DNA of 64,000 nucleotides from Poseidonocella sp. HB161398 (GTDB taxonomy: Bacteria > Pseudomonadota > Alphaproteobacteria > Rhodobacterales > Rhodobacteraceae). The stretch lies in assembly GCF_005870025.1 (NCBI RefSeq), contig NZ_VATA01000001.1, forward strand, positions 292,170 through 356,169, written 5' to 3'. The notes below the pieces were generated by a model that was given only the letters and a program-made list of their open reading frames with translations, was not told where the DNA came from and did no database searches. Below are positions 34,910 to 43,884 of this stretch, piece by piece. A program made the position numbers and the translations under genes. Each line of letters begins with the position of its first letter. The first letter of the stretch is position 1.

Positions 34910-34938
34910 TTGACATCATTGCAAATGCAATGAATAAC
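34910..34938 (+). promoter_or_regulatory. hmgA promoter with operator in its spacer
   Basis: TTGACA at 34910-34915, a 17-base spacer and AATAAC at 34933-34938. The spacer holds CATTGC-AAAT-GCAATG (34917-34932), a palindrome with perfect 6-base arms. The arrangement is base-for-base equivalent to that upstream of the MBL/mha operon at 12068. Confidence 0.75.
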
Positions 34939-34987
34939 GGGAGCAGAGGCCGGGACGGGAGACCCGGCCGGAACGGAGGATTTCACG

Positions 34988-36373
34988 ATGACGAGCCACA
35001 GCCTTCCCGAGGGGATGGTCCGCGCGGCCGGGACGACCGGGACGCATGAGGGCTACATGCCGGGCTTCGGCAACGACTTCGAGACCGAGGCGCTGCCGGG
35101 CGCGCTGCCGCAGGGCCAGAACAGCCCGCAGAAATGCGCCTACGGCCTCTATGCCGAGCAGCTCTCGGGCACCGCCTTCACCGCGCCGCGCGGCCAGAAC
35201 GAGCGGACCTGGTGCTACCGCATCCGGCCCTCGGTCAAGCATGCCGGACGCTTCGCCAGGATCGCCGTGCCCTACTGGAAGACCGCGCCCCATGTGACGA
35301 CCTCGAAGGACGGCGCGGCCGCCAATGACATCGTCTCGCTCGGCCAGTACCGCTGGGATCCGGTGCCGCATTCCGAAGAGCCGATGACCTGGATCACCGG
35401 CATGCGCACGATGACCACCGCGGGTGACGTCAACACCCAGATCGGCATGGCCACCCATGTCTACCTGGTCAACCAGTCGATGGTCGACGAGTACTTCTAT
35501 TCCGCCGACAGCGAGCTGCTGGTCGTCCCGCAGGAGGGCCGGCTGCGCTTCTGCACCGAGCTTGGCGTGATCGACCTAGAGCCGAAGGAGATCGCCATCC
35601 TGCCGCGCGGCCTCGTCTACCGGGTCGAGGTGCTGGAGGGGCCCTGCCGCGGCTTCGTCTGCGAGAATTACGGCCAGAAGTTCGACCTGCCGAACCGCGG
35701 GCCGATCGGCGCCAACTGCCTGGCGAACCCGCGCGATTTCAAGTCGCCCGTCGCCGCCTTCGAGGACCGCGACGCGAAGTCCCGCGTCGTCATCAAGTGG
35801 TGCGGCGAGTTCCACGAGACCTGGATCGGCCACTCGCCCCTCGACGTGGTGGCCTGGCACGGCAATTACTGCGCCTACAAGTACGACCTGCGCACCTATT
35901 CGCCGGTCGGCGCGATCCTCTTCGACCATCCCGACCCGTCGATCTTCACCGTGCTGACCGCGCCCTCGGGCCAGGAGGGCACCGCGAATATCGACTTCGT
36001 GCTCTTCCGCGAGCGCTGGATGGTGGCCGAGAACACCTTCCGCCCGCCCTGGTACCACAAGAACATCATGTCCGAGCTGATGGGCAACATCTACGGCATC
36101 TACGACGCCAAGCCGCAGGGCTTCGTGCCGGGCGGCATCAGCCTCCACAACATGATGCTGCCGCACGGGCCGGACCGCAACGCCTTCGAGGGCGCTTCGA
36201 ACGAGGAGATGAAGCCGGTCTTCCAGGACAAGACGATGTCCTTCATGTTCGAGACCCGCTTCCCGCAGCACCTCACCGAATTCGCCGCCCGCGAGGCGCC
36301 GATGCAGGACGACTACATCGACTGCTGGACGAGCCTCGAGAAGAAGTTCGACGGCACCCCCGGAGAGAAGTGA
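34988..36373 (+). CDS. hmgA: Homogentisate 1,2-dioxygenase
   Basis: A 461-residue cupin-type Fe(II) dioxygenase that opens homogentisate to maleylacetoacetate. It starts with the family block [19 protein letters not shown] and [17 protein letters not shown]. By spacing against the human enzyme, the iron ligands are His357 and Glu363 in [15 protein letters not shown] and His393 in MMLPHGPD. Full length, with no frameshift. It is driven by the MarR-regulated promoter at 34910 and followed by fahA after a 94-base gap containing a hairpin. It is the common next step for HppD and the MhaAB-like hydroxylase, both encoded elsewhere in this window. Confidence 0.97.
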   Translation: MTSHSLPEGMVRAAGTTGTHEGYMPGFGNDFETEALPGALPQGQNSPQKCAYGLYAEQLSGTAFTAPRGQNERTWCYRIRPSVKHAGRFARIAVPYWKTAPHVTTSKDGAAANDIVSLGQYRWDPVPHSEEPMTWITGMRTMTTAGDVNTQIGMATHVYLVNQSMVDEYFYSADSELLVVPQEGRLRFCTELGVIDLEPKEIAILPRGLVYRVEVLEGPCRGFVCENYGQKFDLPNRGPIGANCLANPRDFKSPVAAFEDRDAKSRVVIKWCGEFHETWIGHSPLDVVAWHGNYCAYKYDLRTYSPVGAILFDHPDPSIFTVLTAPSGQEGTANIDFVLFRERWMVAENTFRPPWYHKNIMSELMGNIYGIYDAKPQGFVPGGISLHNMMLPHGPDRNAFEGASNEEMKPVFQDKTMSFMFETRFPQHLTEFAAREAPMQDDYIDCWTSLEKKFDGTPGEK

Positions 36374-36378
36374 CGCCG

Positions 36379-36400
36379 CTGCCGGGGTCCCGCCCGGCAG
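36379..36400 (+). terminator. Hairpin between hmgA and fahA
   Basis: CTGCCGGG (36379-36386) pairs with CCCGGCAG (36393-36400) around a 6-base loop, 5 bases after the hmgA stop. There is no T-run. It may act as an attenuator or protect the hmgA message rather than end the operon, since fahA follows on the same strand without an obvious promoter. Confidence 0.45.
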
Positions 36401-36467
36401 ATGGCGCAGGCGGCGGGGTGCCTTTCCCGCCCCGCCGGTTCCGAACAGAAGACACGCGAAAGTTCCC

Positions 36468-37721
36468 ATGACCCTGATCCGTTCCTGGCTTCCGGCCGCA
36501 AACGACCCGGCCTGCCCCTTCCCGCTCAACAACCTGCCCTATGGCGTGGTCTCGGCCGCGGGCGGCGCGCCGCGCTGCGGCGTGGCGATCGGCGACCGGG
36601 TGCTCGACGCGGCCGCTCTGGCCGCGGCCGGGCTGGTCACGGTGCCCGCGGGCACGTTCGACGCGCCCTCCTGGAACGCCTTCATGGCCCATGGCCCGGC
36701 GCTCTGGGCGTCCTTCCGGGCGGAGCTGACGGCGCTCCTGGCCGAGGGGTCGGCGCAGGAGGCGGCCGTCGCGCCGCATCTGCTGCCGCTGGCCGATCTG
36801 CAGCTGCACATGCCCTTCGCGGTGACCGAATACACCGATTTCTACGCCTCGAAGCACCATGCGACCAATGTCGGCACGATGTTCCGCGGCGCCGAGAACG
36901 CGCTGCCGCCGAACTGGCTGTCGATCCCGATCGGCTACAATGGCCGCGCCTCGTCGGTGGTGGTCTCGGGCACGCCGGTGCGCCGCCCCTGGGGCCAGGT
37001 GAAGGGCCCGGACGAGGCGCTGCCGCGCTTCGCGCCCTCGGCCCGCTTCGACATCGAGCTGGAGATGGGCTGCATCGTCGGCCGGTCCAGCACGGGGCCC
37101 GTGACGGTGGCCGGGGCCGAGGAGATGATCTTCGGCTATGTCCTGCTGAACGACTGGTCGGCGCGCGACATCCAGGCCTGGGAATACCAGCCGCTGGGGC
37201 CGTTCCAGTCCAAGGCGACGGCGACGACGATCAGCCCCTGGATCGTCACGGCCGCCGCGCTGGAGCCCTTCCGCGTGCCGGTGCCGCCGCGCGAGCGCGA
37301 GACCCTGCCCTATCTGGAAGAGCCGAAGCCCGGCCTCTACGACATCGCGCTGGAGGTCGGCCTCGCCCCCGAGGGCGGGGAGGAGACGGTGATCGCCCGC
37401 ACCAACTACCGAGAGATGTACTTCTCGGCGGCGCAGCAGCTGGCGCATCACACCACATCGGGCTGCGCGATGCGCACGGGCGACCTTCTGGGCTCGGGCA
37501 CGATTTCGGGGCCGCAGAAGGACAGCCGCGGCAGCCTGCTGGAGATGAGCTGGGGCGGGAAGGAGCCGCTCGAGCTTCCGGGCGGCGCGACGCGCAGCTT
37601 CATCGCCGACAATGACACCCTGACGCTGCGCGGCGCGGCGCGGGGCGACGGCTACACGATCGGCTTCGGCGAGGCGGCCGGCAAGGTCCTCCCCGCGCTC
37701 GAGGACCCCTACGCCGGCTGA
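36468..37721 (+). CDS. fahA: Fumarylacetoacetase
   Basis: A 417-residue hydrolase that splits fumarylacetoacetate into fumarate and acetoacetate, the last step of the homogentisate route. The N-terminal domain starts with PAANDPACPFPLNNLPYGVV. The catalytic domain has Asp124 and His131 in YTDFYASKHHATN, the metal-binding acidic pair in FDIELEMGC, and Asp229 in NDWSARDIQAWEYQPLGPFQ. The beta-rich closing segment contains DTLTLRGAARGDGYTIGFG. Length and motifs are normal. It lies 94 bases after hmgA in the same direction, and beyond it comes a gene-free stretch with IS remains. Confidence 0.96.
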   Translation: MTLIRSWLPAANDPACPFPLNNLPYGVVSAAGGAPRCGVAIGDRVLDAAALAAAGLVTVPAGTFDAPSWNAFMAHGPALWASFRAELTALLAEGSAQEAAVAPHLLPLADLQLHMPFAVTEYTDFYASKHHATNVGTMFRGAENALPPNWLSIPIGYNGRASSVVVSGTPVRRPWGQVKGPDEALPRFAPSARFDIELEMGCIVGRSSTGPVTVAGAEEMIFGYVLLNDWSARDIQAWEYQPLGPFQSKATATTISPWIVTAAALEPFRVPVPPRERETLPYLEEPKPGLYDIALEVGLAPEGGEETVIARTNYREMYFSAAQQLAHHTTSGCAMRTGDLLGSGTISGPQKDSRGSLLEMSWGGKEPLELPGGATRSFIADNDTLTLRGAARGDGYTIGFGEAAGKVLPALEDPYAG

Positions 37722-38059
37722 GCCGGATCGCTGCCGGCCCTTGCAACGGTCCGTAGCGCGCGGACGGACCGGCTCTGGCCCGGTCATGCGAGGGCCGGCA
37801 GTTGCGCCGCGTCACAGGCCCGGAGGGCGCGCGACCGGCCGGGCGCCTTGGTCCCGGCCGGCAGAGATATGGCGCCGTGCGGGAAGATCTGCGGACAAGC
37901 CTGACCTCCTCCCGCGGGCCGGCGGGCGGTTCGGGCGCTGGCCGCCATAATCCCTGGCAGGGGGCTCAAAAGGTCTGCCCGGCCATGGAGGTCGCGGGAA
38001 ATGCCGCGAAAATGGTGCCGGAGGCGGCGAAACTTGCTGAGTTCCGGCGGCCGTCTTGA

Positions 38060-38750
38060 CCCGATCTGGAACGATTTCCTGCAGGACGGAATCTTGGCAT
38101 CCCTGTCCAGCACCCTGCCAATGCCCCATGCCACGTCGCCGGCCAGTGACAGGCGGCGCTTGAGCGGGAGTGCCGTCATGAACCGCGAGGGGCTGCGGTG
38201 GCGGGGGGCCGCCAAGGAACGCGGTCCCGGCAAGACGCCGCAGAACCGCCGGAGGCGATGGTGCGAGAGGGGGCGTCTTCGCAGGGAAGACGGCGGGCAT
38301 GGCGCAGAGCGGCGGCGCGCCTGAAGGCGCATCGCGCGGGGGCAAGCAGGGCCGTGGCCGCCTGACAGATCGCAGCAGGGGCAATGGCCAACGAGCTGCA
38401 GCACGTCCCGATCGGGCGGGCCGCCCGGTCAATGGCATGGTCCCTGCCGGGCATCCTCGCGGGACACCGCCGGGCAAGGCCCTGTGGGACCGCCCCTCCG
38501 CGACGACCACGGCACGCGCGCCGGGTGGCGATTGCCTGCCCCGGGATCGGGATGCGATGAAGACGGGACCGGAGAAGCGCTGCAGGCCGGCCGGATGCGC
38601 CGCTGCATCCCCGCCCGGAGGCAAGGCGGGAGGAACTCTCTTGCGGCGAGTGGCGCCGCCGGACGGGATCATATCCGGCCGGCTGACGGAGGAGCGACGC
38701 GCAGCGGCGCGGCCCTGGCCGATCGCCGCGGAGCTCCTGCGCGGCCCAGG
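38060..38750 (+). pseudogene. Heavily eroded IS5-family transposase
   Basis: Translated pieces in shifting frames follow the IS5/IS427 transposase in order. NDFLQDGILASLSSTLPMPH, SDRRRLSGSAVMNREGLRWR and PQNRRRRWCERGRLRRE (about 38070-38300) parallel the N-terminal domain of the intact fragment at 11608. GCDEDGTGEALQAGRMRRC plus IPARRQ (about 38550-38625) parallels the GYDADW and CIPGR block. GRLTEERRAAAR (about 38680-38715) parallels the final GRLKDWRRVATR helix. Several frameshifts and stops separate the pieces, and nearly every change moves toward G or C. No terminal repeats were found. It is dead and clearly older than the copy at 11544. Confidence 0.7.
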
Positions 38751-38786
38751 CCGCCGGCTGCCAGCGACCCGCAACGGGTCCGGAGG

Positions 38787-39485
38787 CTAGAGGGCCTCCA
38801 CCGCTCCGGTCGCAATGACGGTGCCTGTCGGGCTGCCGGTCGGGGAGCCGCCCGGAGGTTCGTCGGACACCGCCAGCATGCCCGCGGGAAGCGCGGCCAG
38901 AAGCGCCGTCGGCACCGTGATGCGGGTCTCGCCGCCGGCGTCGAGCACCCCCAGGGAGACCGGCCCCGGCGCGCCGTCGGCAATCAGCCACAATTCGAAG
39001 ACCCGCCCCGCCGGAGGCGACCCGGCCGTCACCTCGACCAGCATCTGGTCCGCGGAGGCGTCGCTGCGCGCCAGAAGCGTGACGCTGCGATCTTCGCTGG
39101 CCAGTTCCGCCCGGTAGCCGGTCGCGGTGCCGTCCCGGGGGCCGGACTGGAAGAGGCCGAACGCCACCACCGCAATCGCCGCGGCCGCGAGGACTGGACG
39201 CAGCACGGGCCGGTCCCGCCATCCGGACAGCCAGCCGCTCCGCGGCGCCGGACCGGCGCCGACCGCATGCAGGACCGCGGCGCGCAGGCGCGAGGACGGC
39301 GGCACGCCGGGCAGGCCGTCCGCAAGCGGCGCGAACCGGTCCTCCCACTGGGCGACCAGCGCGCGCAGCTGCGGCTCTTCGCGCAGGCGGGCCTCGAATG
39401 CCTGCTCGTCCGGCGCCTCCAGGAGCCGCAGCACGTACTCGGCCGCGAGGGCCTCGTCGCCATATGTATCCTCCGGGCCGGTCAT
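38787..39485 (-). CDS. RskA-type anti-sigma factor
   Basis: A 232-residue membrane anti-sigma factor. The cytoplasmic N-terminal sigma-binding region (about 1-85) has YVLRLLEAPDEQAFEARL and a WEDRFAPLADGL helix. One membrane segment follows at about 93-112 (PVLRPVLAAAAIAVVAFGLF), then a periplasmic RskA domain (VFELWLIADGAPGPVSLGVL). It has no Zn-binding HxxxCxxC motif, so it is not of the ChrR/ZAS kind. The start codon lies in an ATGA overlap with the sigma gene, which couples the two and supports a one-to-one complex. Release of the sigma factor is likely controlled by proteolysis or an envelope signal. Confidence 0.9.
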   Translation of the reverse strand: MTGPEDTYGDEALAAEYVLRLLEAPDEQAFEARLREEPQLRALVAQWEDRFAPLADGLPGVPPSSRLRAAVLHAVGAGPAPRSGWLSGWRDRPVLRPVLAAAAIAVVAFGLFQSGPRDGTATGYRAELASEDRSVTLLARSDASADQMLVEVTAGSPPAGRVFELWLIADGAPGPVSLGVLDAGGETRITVPTALLAALPAGMLAVSDEPPGGSPTGSPTGTVIATGAVEAL

Positions 39486-40024
39486 CGGGTCAGGCATTCC
39501 CTGAGTGTCATGAGGCTGCGCCGCAGCCAGGTGCGCATGGTGTTGAGAGGCACATCATAGCGCTGTGCCAGGTCCTTGTACGTCTCCCCGTGCAGATAGG
39601 CCCGCTTCACGGCATCCGCACGCTCGGTCTCCAGCTCGTCGAGGCAGGCCCTGATCGCGCTGCTCTCGGACCGGGCGATGGCGGCGGCCTCCGGCCCGGG
39701 ACGGTCATCGGCAACGGCGCCGGCCTCGTCGATGGCGACGGTCGCCGCCCTGCGCCTGCGGATCCGGTCGATGGCCAGGTTCCGCGCCACCGTGATCAGC
39801 CAGGTCATCGGGCTGTGGCCGGTGACCGCGTAGCTGTCCGCCTTGTGCCAGATGCGGACATAGACTTCCTGCAGGGTCTCCTCCGCCTCGCCGCGATGGT
39901 CGAGCACCTGCAGGCAGACCGCGAACAGCTTGGCGCTGGTCACGTCGTAGAGCGCCGCGAAGGCAGACTGGTCCCGCAGCGCGACACGGGCGATCAGCCG
40001 TTCGATGTCCTCTCTTGGCGTCAT
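39482..40024 (-). CDS. ECF RNA polymerase sigma factor (SigK-like)
   Basis: A 180-residue extracytoplasmic-function sigma factor. Region 2 covers about residues 10-85 ([60 protein letters not shown]). Region 4 covers about 120-178 ([19 protein letters not shown], then [19 protein letters not shown]). It resembles the SigK/RpoE group paired with RskA. I chose the ATG at 40024, where region 2 starts at a normal distance; the upstream extension reads into the promoter region. A candidate autoregulatory promoter lies at 40149-40177. The divergent RTX gene shares the same promoter pattern and is the obvious target. Confidence 0.93.
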   Translation of the reverse strand: MTPREDIERLIARVALRDQSAFAALYDVTSAKLFAVCLQVLDHRGEAEETLQEVYVRIWHKADSYAVTGHSPMTWLITVARNLAIDRIRRRRAATVAIDEAGAVADDRPGPEAAAIARSESSAIRACLDELETERADAVKRAYLHGETYKDLAQRYDVPLNTMRTWLRRSLMTLRECLTR

Positions 40025-40148
40025 GGGGCCAAGAGAGGCATGCCGGGCGCCACTGTCAATCGCCGCCTGGCCGCGAGCGCCGGAAAGTTGCGTCCCCGGG
40101 GCATCTTTGCCGCGGGTCCCGTCCGGCCTGCGCGCCCTCTGCCTTCCA

Positions 40149-40177
40149 GACACGAGTCCGGCCGCGGAAAAGTTTCA
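40149..40177 (-). promoter_or_regulatory. ECF-type promoter in front of the sigma gene
   Basis: On the minus strand TGAAAC, 17 bases, then CGTGTC. The -35 is preceded by C and followed by TTTTCC. It matches the promoter of the divergent RTX gene in both hexamers and spacing, which supports autoregulation. The 5' leader to the sigma ATG would be about 115 bases. Confidence 0.65.
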
Positions 40178-40255
40178 GCCGGCCGTCCGGCGCGGACGCG
40201 GCGATGCGCTGGCGGCCCGCCCCGGAACGGCGGCGGAAAAAAATTCCGGCCGTGC

Positions 40256-40284
40256 TGAAACTCTCCGGGCGGCGGGTTCGTGAC
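40256..40284 (+). promoter_or_regulatory. ECF-type promoter in front of the CHRD/RTX gene
   Basis: TGAAAC (40256-40261), 17 bases, CGTGAC (40279-40284). It differs from the sigma-gene promoter by one base in the -10. The start codon follows 36 bases after the -10, leaving room for a short leader and the AAGGGAGG ribosome site. Confidence 0.7.
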
Positions 40285-40320
40285 TACCAGTGTCGGTTCA
40301 ATTCCAAGGGAGGTTACGAC

Positions 40321-41676
40321 ATGGCCCATCTGGGTTCATCCTATTCATCCTACGAGGCTTTCCTCAACCGCGCGGAGGCCTTCTGGACGGTCGACCTGGC
40401 CGCGATGAACAATTCCGGCGTTACCGGTGACGCCCTGCTGGCCGTCAGCACCGAGGAGGACGGCACCCGGTACCTGAACATCTCCATTTCCGCCGAGGGC
40501 CTCACGCCGGATGTCCAGCATGCCCAGCATGTCCATGGCACCTTCAACGAGGACGGCACGCCCAGCGATGCCAGGATGCCCGTCACCGCCGACGATGCGG
40601 ACCAGGACGGCTTCGTCGAAGTGCTGGAGGGCCTGGCCGCCTATGGCGACATCCTGCTGCCGCTGGTGGATGGCGGCGGCGCCCTGCCGATGACGCGGGC
40701 GGATGGCACGCTCGACTTCATCCAGAGCTACGACCTGGGCGACGGCGCGAACTTCTTCAGCCCGGTCAGCGGCAACGACTATGACGCGGACGACCTGATG
40801 CCGCTGGAATCGCGGGAAATCGTGCTTCACGGCCAGGTCGTCGGCGCGGGCTTCGGCGCGGGCACGGGCGGCGAGATCGACGGCACCCAGGACGGCTATG
40901 TGGGTCTGCTGCCGGTGGCCGCCGGCGAGATCGAGGCCACCAGCCGCGAACAGGCGCTGGACATCCTCGAGGACCAGTTCGAGCGCGCCTCCGTGAGCGT
41001 CCATCTCGGGGGCGGCGATGACGTCTTCGATGGCGGGGCGGGCAATGACACCGTCCATGGCGGGGCCGGCAAGGACCGCATCGAGGGCGGCGCGGATGAC
41101 GACCATATCCGCGGCAACGCCCAGAGCGACGTGCTGCGCGGCGGCAGCGGCGACGACCGCCTCTACGGCAACGAGGGCCGGGACCGGCTGTTCGGCGACG
41201 ACGGCAACGACCTTCTGGTCGGCGGCCGCGGCGTCGACGCGCTGCATGGCGGCGAGGGAAATGACACCCTGGACGGGCACAAGGGCGCGGACGCGCTGCA
41301 TGGCGGCGGCGGGGACGACAAGCTCGACGGCCAGAGGGGCGCGGACGCGCTCGACGGCGGCGCCGGGAACGACATCCTGAAGGGGCGGCTGGGCGACGAC
41401 GTGCTGACCGGCGGCGACGGCAACGATCTCCTCTACGGCGGCTATGGCTGGGACGAGTTCGCCTATGCCGACATGGACGAGGGCGACGACGTGATCGGCG
41501 ATTTCGAGGACGGCGTCGACCTGATCACCCTTGCCGGGCTGGGCCTGGGCATGGACGACCTGTCCATCACCGAAGCCGGCGGCGGCACGGATGCCATGAT
41601 CGAGTTCGGCAGCACATCGATCCTCCTGGCCGACGTGACGGTCGATCAGCTGGACCAGGGCGACTTCCTCTTCTGA
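40321..41676 (+). CDS. CHRD-domain protein with RTX calcium-binding repeats
   Basis: A 451-residue acidic protein. Residues about 20-215 form a CHRD-like domain ([20 protein letters not shown], then [20 protein letters not shown]). From about 238 to 385 there are some 15 nonapeptide repeats of the GGxGxDxLx kind ([20 protein letters not shown] and similar). The last part ([20 protein letters not shown]) is the usual RTX closing segment before a C-terminal type I secretion signal. There is no N-terminal signal, consistent with type I export, and no transporter gene is nearby. The ATG at 40321 has the site AAGGGAGG. Control by the adjacent ECF sigma is inferred from the shared promoter. Confidence 0.88.
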   Translation: MAHLGSSYSSYEAFLNRAEAFWTVDLAAMNNSGVTGDALLAVSTEEDGTRYLNISISAEGLTPDVQHAQHVHGTFNEDGTPSDARMPVTADDADQDGFVEVLEGLAAYGDILLPLVDGGGALPMTRADGTLDFIQSYDLGDGANFFSPVSGNDYDADDLMPLESREIVLHGQVVGAGFGAGTGGEIDGTQDGYVGLLPVAAGEIEATSREQALDILEDQFERASVSVHLGGGDDVFDGGAGNDTVHGGAGKDRIEGGADDDHIRGNAQSDVLRGGSGDDRLYGNEGRDRLFGDDGNDLLVGGRGVDALHGGEGNDTLDGHKGADALHGGGGDDKLDGQRGADALDGGAGNDILKGRLGDDVLTGGDGNDLLYGGYGWDEFAYADMDEGDDVIGDFEDGVDLITLAGLGLGMDDLSITEAGGGTDAMIEFGSTSILLADVTVDQLDQGDFLF

Positions 41677-41683
41677 TGCAGTC

Positions 41684-41713
41684 GGCCCGGCGCGCCCTCC
41701 GGCGGGCCGGGCC
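41684..41713 (+). terminator. Terminator-like hairpin after the CHRD/RTX gene
   Basis: GGCCCGGC pairs with GCCGGGCC, then after one G-G mismatch CGCC pairs with GGCG, closed by CTCC. It starts 8 bases after the stop and is followed by ATTTCC. Confidence 0.65.
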
Positions 41714-42225
41714 ATTTCCGGATGGTGATGATCGGCGCATGGCGCCCGCGCGCCGGGACTGTCCGGTTTCATACGGTCCTCGCGATCCCTTGGCAGTGCA
41801 CGACGAAGACCTGCTCCGGCAGGCCGGGGCGCCGGTTCGGCCCGTCTGTCGGGCAAGCGTCCCCCATTTGTCGAATAACGGCGTAGCGATCCGCCTGTAG
41901 CTGGCGGGTTTCGCGGCGGGGTGCGTCCGGATAGCGGCGGCGCGGATGAGGGCGGCTGCCCCGGTGATCGGGGAAGGCCCCGGTTGCCCTGAGGGCGAAA
42001 GGTGCATCCTCCAACCGGGCCGGCGAGAATGAACGGGCCGCGCTTCCAGGCATCTGTTCGCGGTCAGCCGCTCTGCGTGCAGGGCGATCTGCCTTTGGCC
42101 GGAGGCCGGGCATTCCCGGAAGATCGGCCAGGGCAAGATGGAGCGCGGAGCCGGTGCAGCATGGCGCAACCCGCGCAACCGGTACTTCCGCGATTGGACC
42201 CGCCTCCGCGCGTGCCGGGAAGGCA
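41714..42225. other. Gene-free stretch
   Basis: About 510 bases with open but domain-free frames on both strands. It may include the lost 5' part of the thioesterase remnant that follows, but I could not align it. Confidence 0.35.
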
Positions 42226-42393
42226 GTTCGGCTTGTGTCGTGGTTCGGTCCGGCGGGGGCGAAGACGGTGGAGCTGCGCCACCAGCTCGAGGACCTCGCC
42301 AGCGGCCGGGCGCGGGTCGTGTCGCTCATTATCGACCTGGACACGCGGCGGCCGGCCGGGCTGCCTGCCGGGATCCGCGGGCGCCTGGGCTGA
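42226..42393 (+). pseudogene. 3' remnant of a thioesterase gene
   Basis: Fifty-five codons (about VRLVSWFGPAGAKTVELRHQ, then LEDLASGRARVVSLIIDLD and TRRPAGLPAGIRGRL) resemble the C-terminal half of hot-dog-fold acyl-CoA thioesterases: a strand carrying the acyl-chain site, then the closing DLDTRRP-LP motif. No start codon with a ribosome site and no N-terminal half with the catalytic Asp is visible. The stop is 8 bases before the convergent MFS gene ends. The assignment rests on pattern memory of the family and is tentative. Confidence 0.4.
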
Positions 42394-42401
42394 CCCTCTG
42401 C

Positions 42402-43871
42402 TCAGTTCCGCCTGATGAAGAAAGTCAGCACCAGGCTCGCCGCCGCGATCCCGGCGGCCGCCATGTAGAGGACCGAGAAGCCCGCGCCATAGGTCGCCAT
42501 CACCTCGGCGCGCAGGCCGGGCTCCAGCTCGCCCATCATCCCGGGCGTCAGCGCCGTGCCCGAAAGCCCGCTCGCCGCCGGCAGACCCTCGACCGCATGG
42601 GCGATGATCGTGCCGTAGACCGCGATGCCGATCGCCGCGCCGACGGTGCGCATCAGCGTGATGCTGCCCGTGGCCGCGCCCACGGTCTCCGGCGGCGATA
42701 GCAGCTGCGCGCCCAGCACCAGCGCGTTCATCGCCAGCCCCATGCCGGTGCCCAGGAGCACGAAGATCGCCGGCAGCACCGTCACGGGCAGGCGCCCCGG
42801 CGCGGCGGCGAGGCTGCCGAGCGCCAGCACGAAGACGGCCAGCGATATCCGCAGCGGCAGGGTGAAATGCCCGCCGCGGGACAGGAGCCGCCCGGTGGTC
42901 AGCGCGCCGGCGGAGACGCCGATGGTCAGCGCGATGAAGAAGAGCCCGGCCGTCGCGGGCGAGAGCCCGACGCCCATCTGCAGGAAATAGGCGTGATAGG
43001 TGATCAGCCCGATCGAGATCCCGCCATTGCCGAGCGCCAGCAGCGCCAGCAGCGCGAAGGAGCGCTGCCGCAGCAGCGCAACCGGCAGGACCGGCTCGGG
43101 GGCATTGCGCTCGATCGAGAAGAGCGCGGGCAGCAGCAGCAGGACCAGCGCGGCGAGGAACAGGCTCTGCGGCGCCGAGAAGCTGCCGAAGAGCCGCCCG
43201 CTATCGACCCAGATGACGATGGCGGTGACCGCGGCGGCCAGCGTCAGCGCGCCGGCATAGTCGATCGAGGGGGTGGGGCGGTTCCCGCGGACCGGCAGGA
43301 AGCGGCGGAAGCCGAGGATCGCGGCCAGCGCGACGGGCAGGGTGACGAGGAAGATCGACCGCCAGCCCAGCCACTCGGTCATCAGCCCGCCGAGCGCCGG
43401 TCCGACCACCGAGCCGAAGACGAAGACGAAGCTGAGATAGCCCTGGAAGCGGGCGCGGGTGCGCGGCTCGAAGATGTCGGCGCTGATCGCCAGCACCAGC
43501 ACCAGGAGCCCGCCATTGCCGAGCCCCTGCAGCGTGCGCGCCACGATCAGCGCGGTCATCGAGGTGCTCATCGCGCAGAGCAGCGCGCCCGCCGAGAAGA
43601 TCAGGAGCGCCGCCTGCATGATCCGCTTGCGCCCGAAGAGGTCGCCGAGCTTGCCGTAGACCGGCATCACCACGCATTGGGCGAGGACATAGGCCGAGAC
43701 CAGCCAGCTGAAATGCTCGGCCTCGCCCAGCTCGCCGACGATGGTGGGCAGCGCGGTCGCGACGATCTGGTTGTCGAGCGTGGCGATCAGCTGGGTGAGC
43801 ATCAGGAAGAGGAAGACGGCCATCTCCTGGCGGCCGGGGCGCGGGGCGGTATCGGCGGGCTGGTCGGTCAA
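42402..43871 (-). CDS. EmrB/QacA-type MFS drug transporter
   Basis: A 489-residue major facilitator of the DHA2 (14-helix) family. TM1 carries the motif LIATLDNQIVATALPTIVGE. Motif A follows (GKLGDLFGRKRIM), as does motif C (FVFGSVVGPALGGLMTEWLG). Ending FIRRN, it is slightly short for a 14-TM protein but complete. It probably exports drugs or aromatic compounds in exchange for protons. No adaptor gene or TetR regulator is next to it. Both flanks are gene remains (thioesterase, thiolase), so the gene stands alone in decayed surroundings. Confidence 0.92.
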   Translation of the reverse strand: MTDQPADTAPRPGRQEMAVFLFLMLTQLIATLDNQIVATALPTIVGELGEAEHFSWLVSAYVLAQCVVMPVYGKLGDLFGRKRIMQAALLIFSAGALLCAMSTSMTALIVARTLQGLGNGGLLVLVLAISADIFEPRTRARFQGYLSFVFVFGSVVGPALGGLMTEWLGWRSIFLVTLPVALAAILGFRRFLPVRGNRPTPSIDYAGALTLAAAVTAIVIWVDSGRLFGSFSAPQSLFLAALVLLLLPALFSIERNAPEPVLPVALLRQRSFALLALLALGNGGISIGLITYHAYFLQMGVGLSPATAGLFFIALTIGVSAGALTTGRLLSRGGHFTLPLRISLAVFVLALGSLAAAPGRLPVTVLPAIFVLLGTGMGLAMNALVLGAQLLSPPETVGAATGSITLMRTVGAAIGIAVYGTIIAHAVEGLPAASGLSGTALTPGMMGELEPGLRAEVMATYGAGFSVLYMAAAGIAAASLVLTFFIRRN

Positions 43872-43884
43872 GCGGCGCTCCGGT

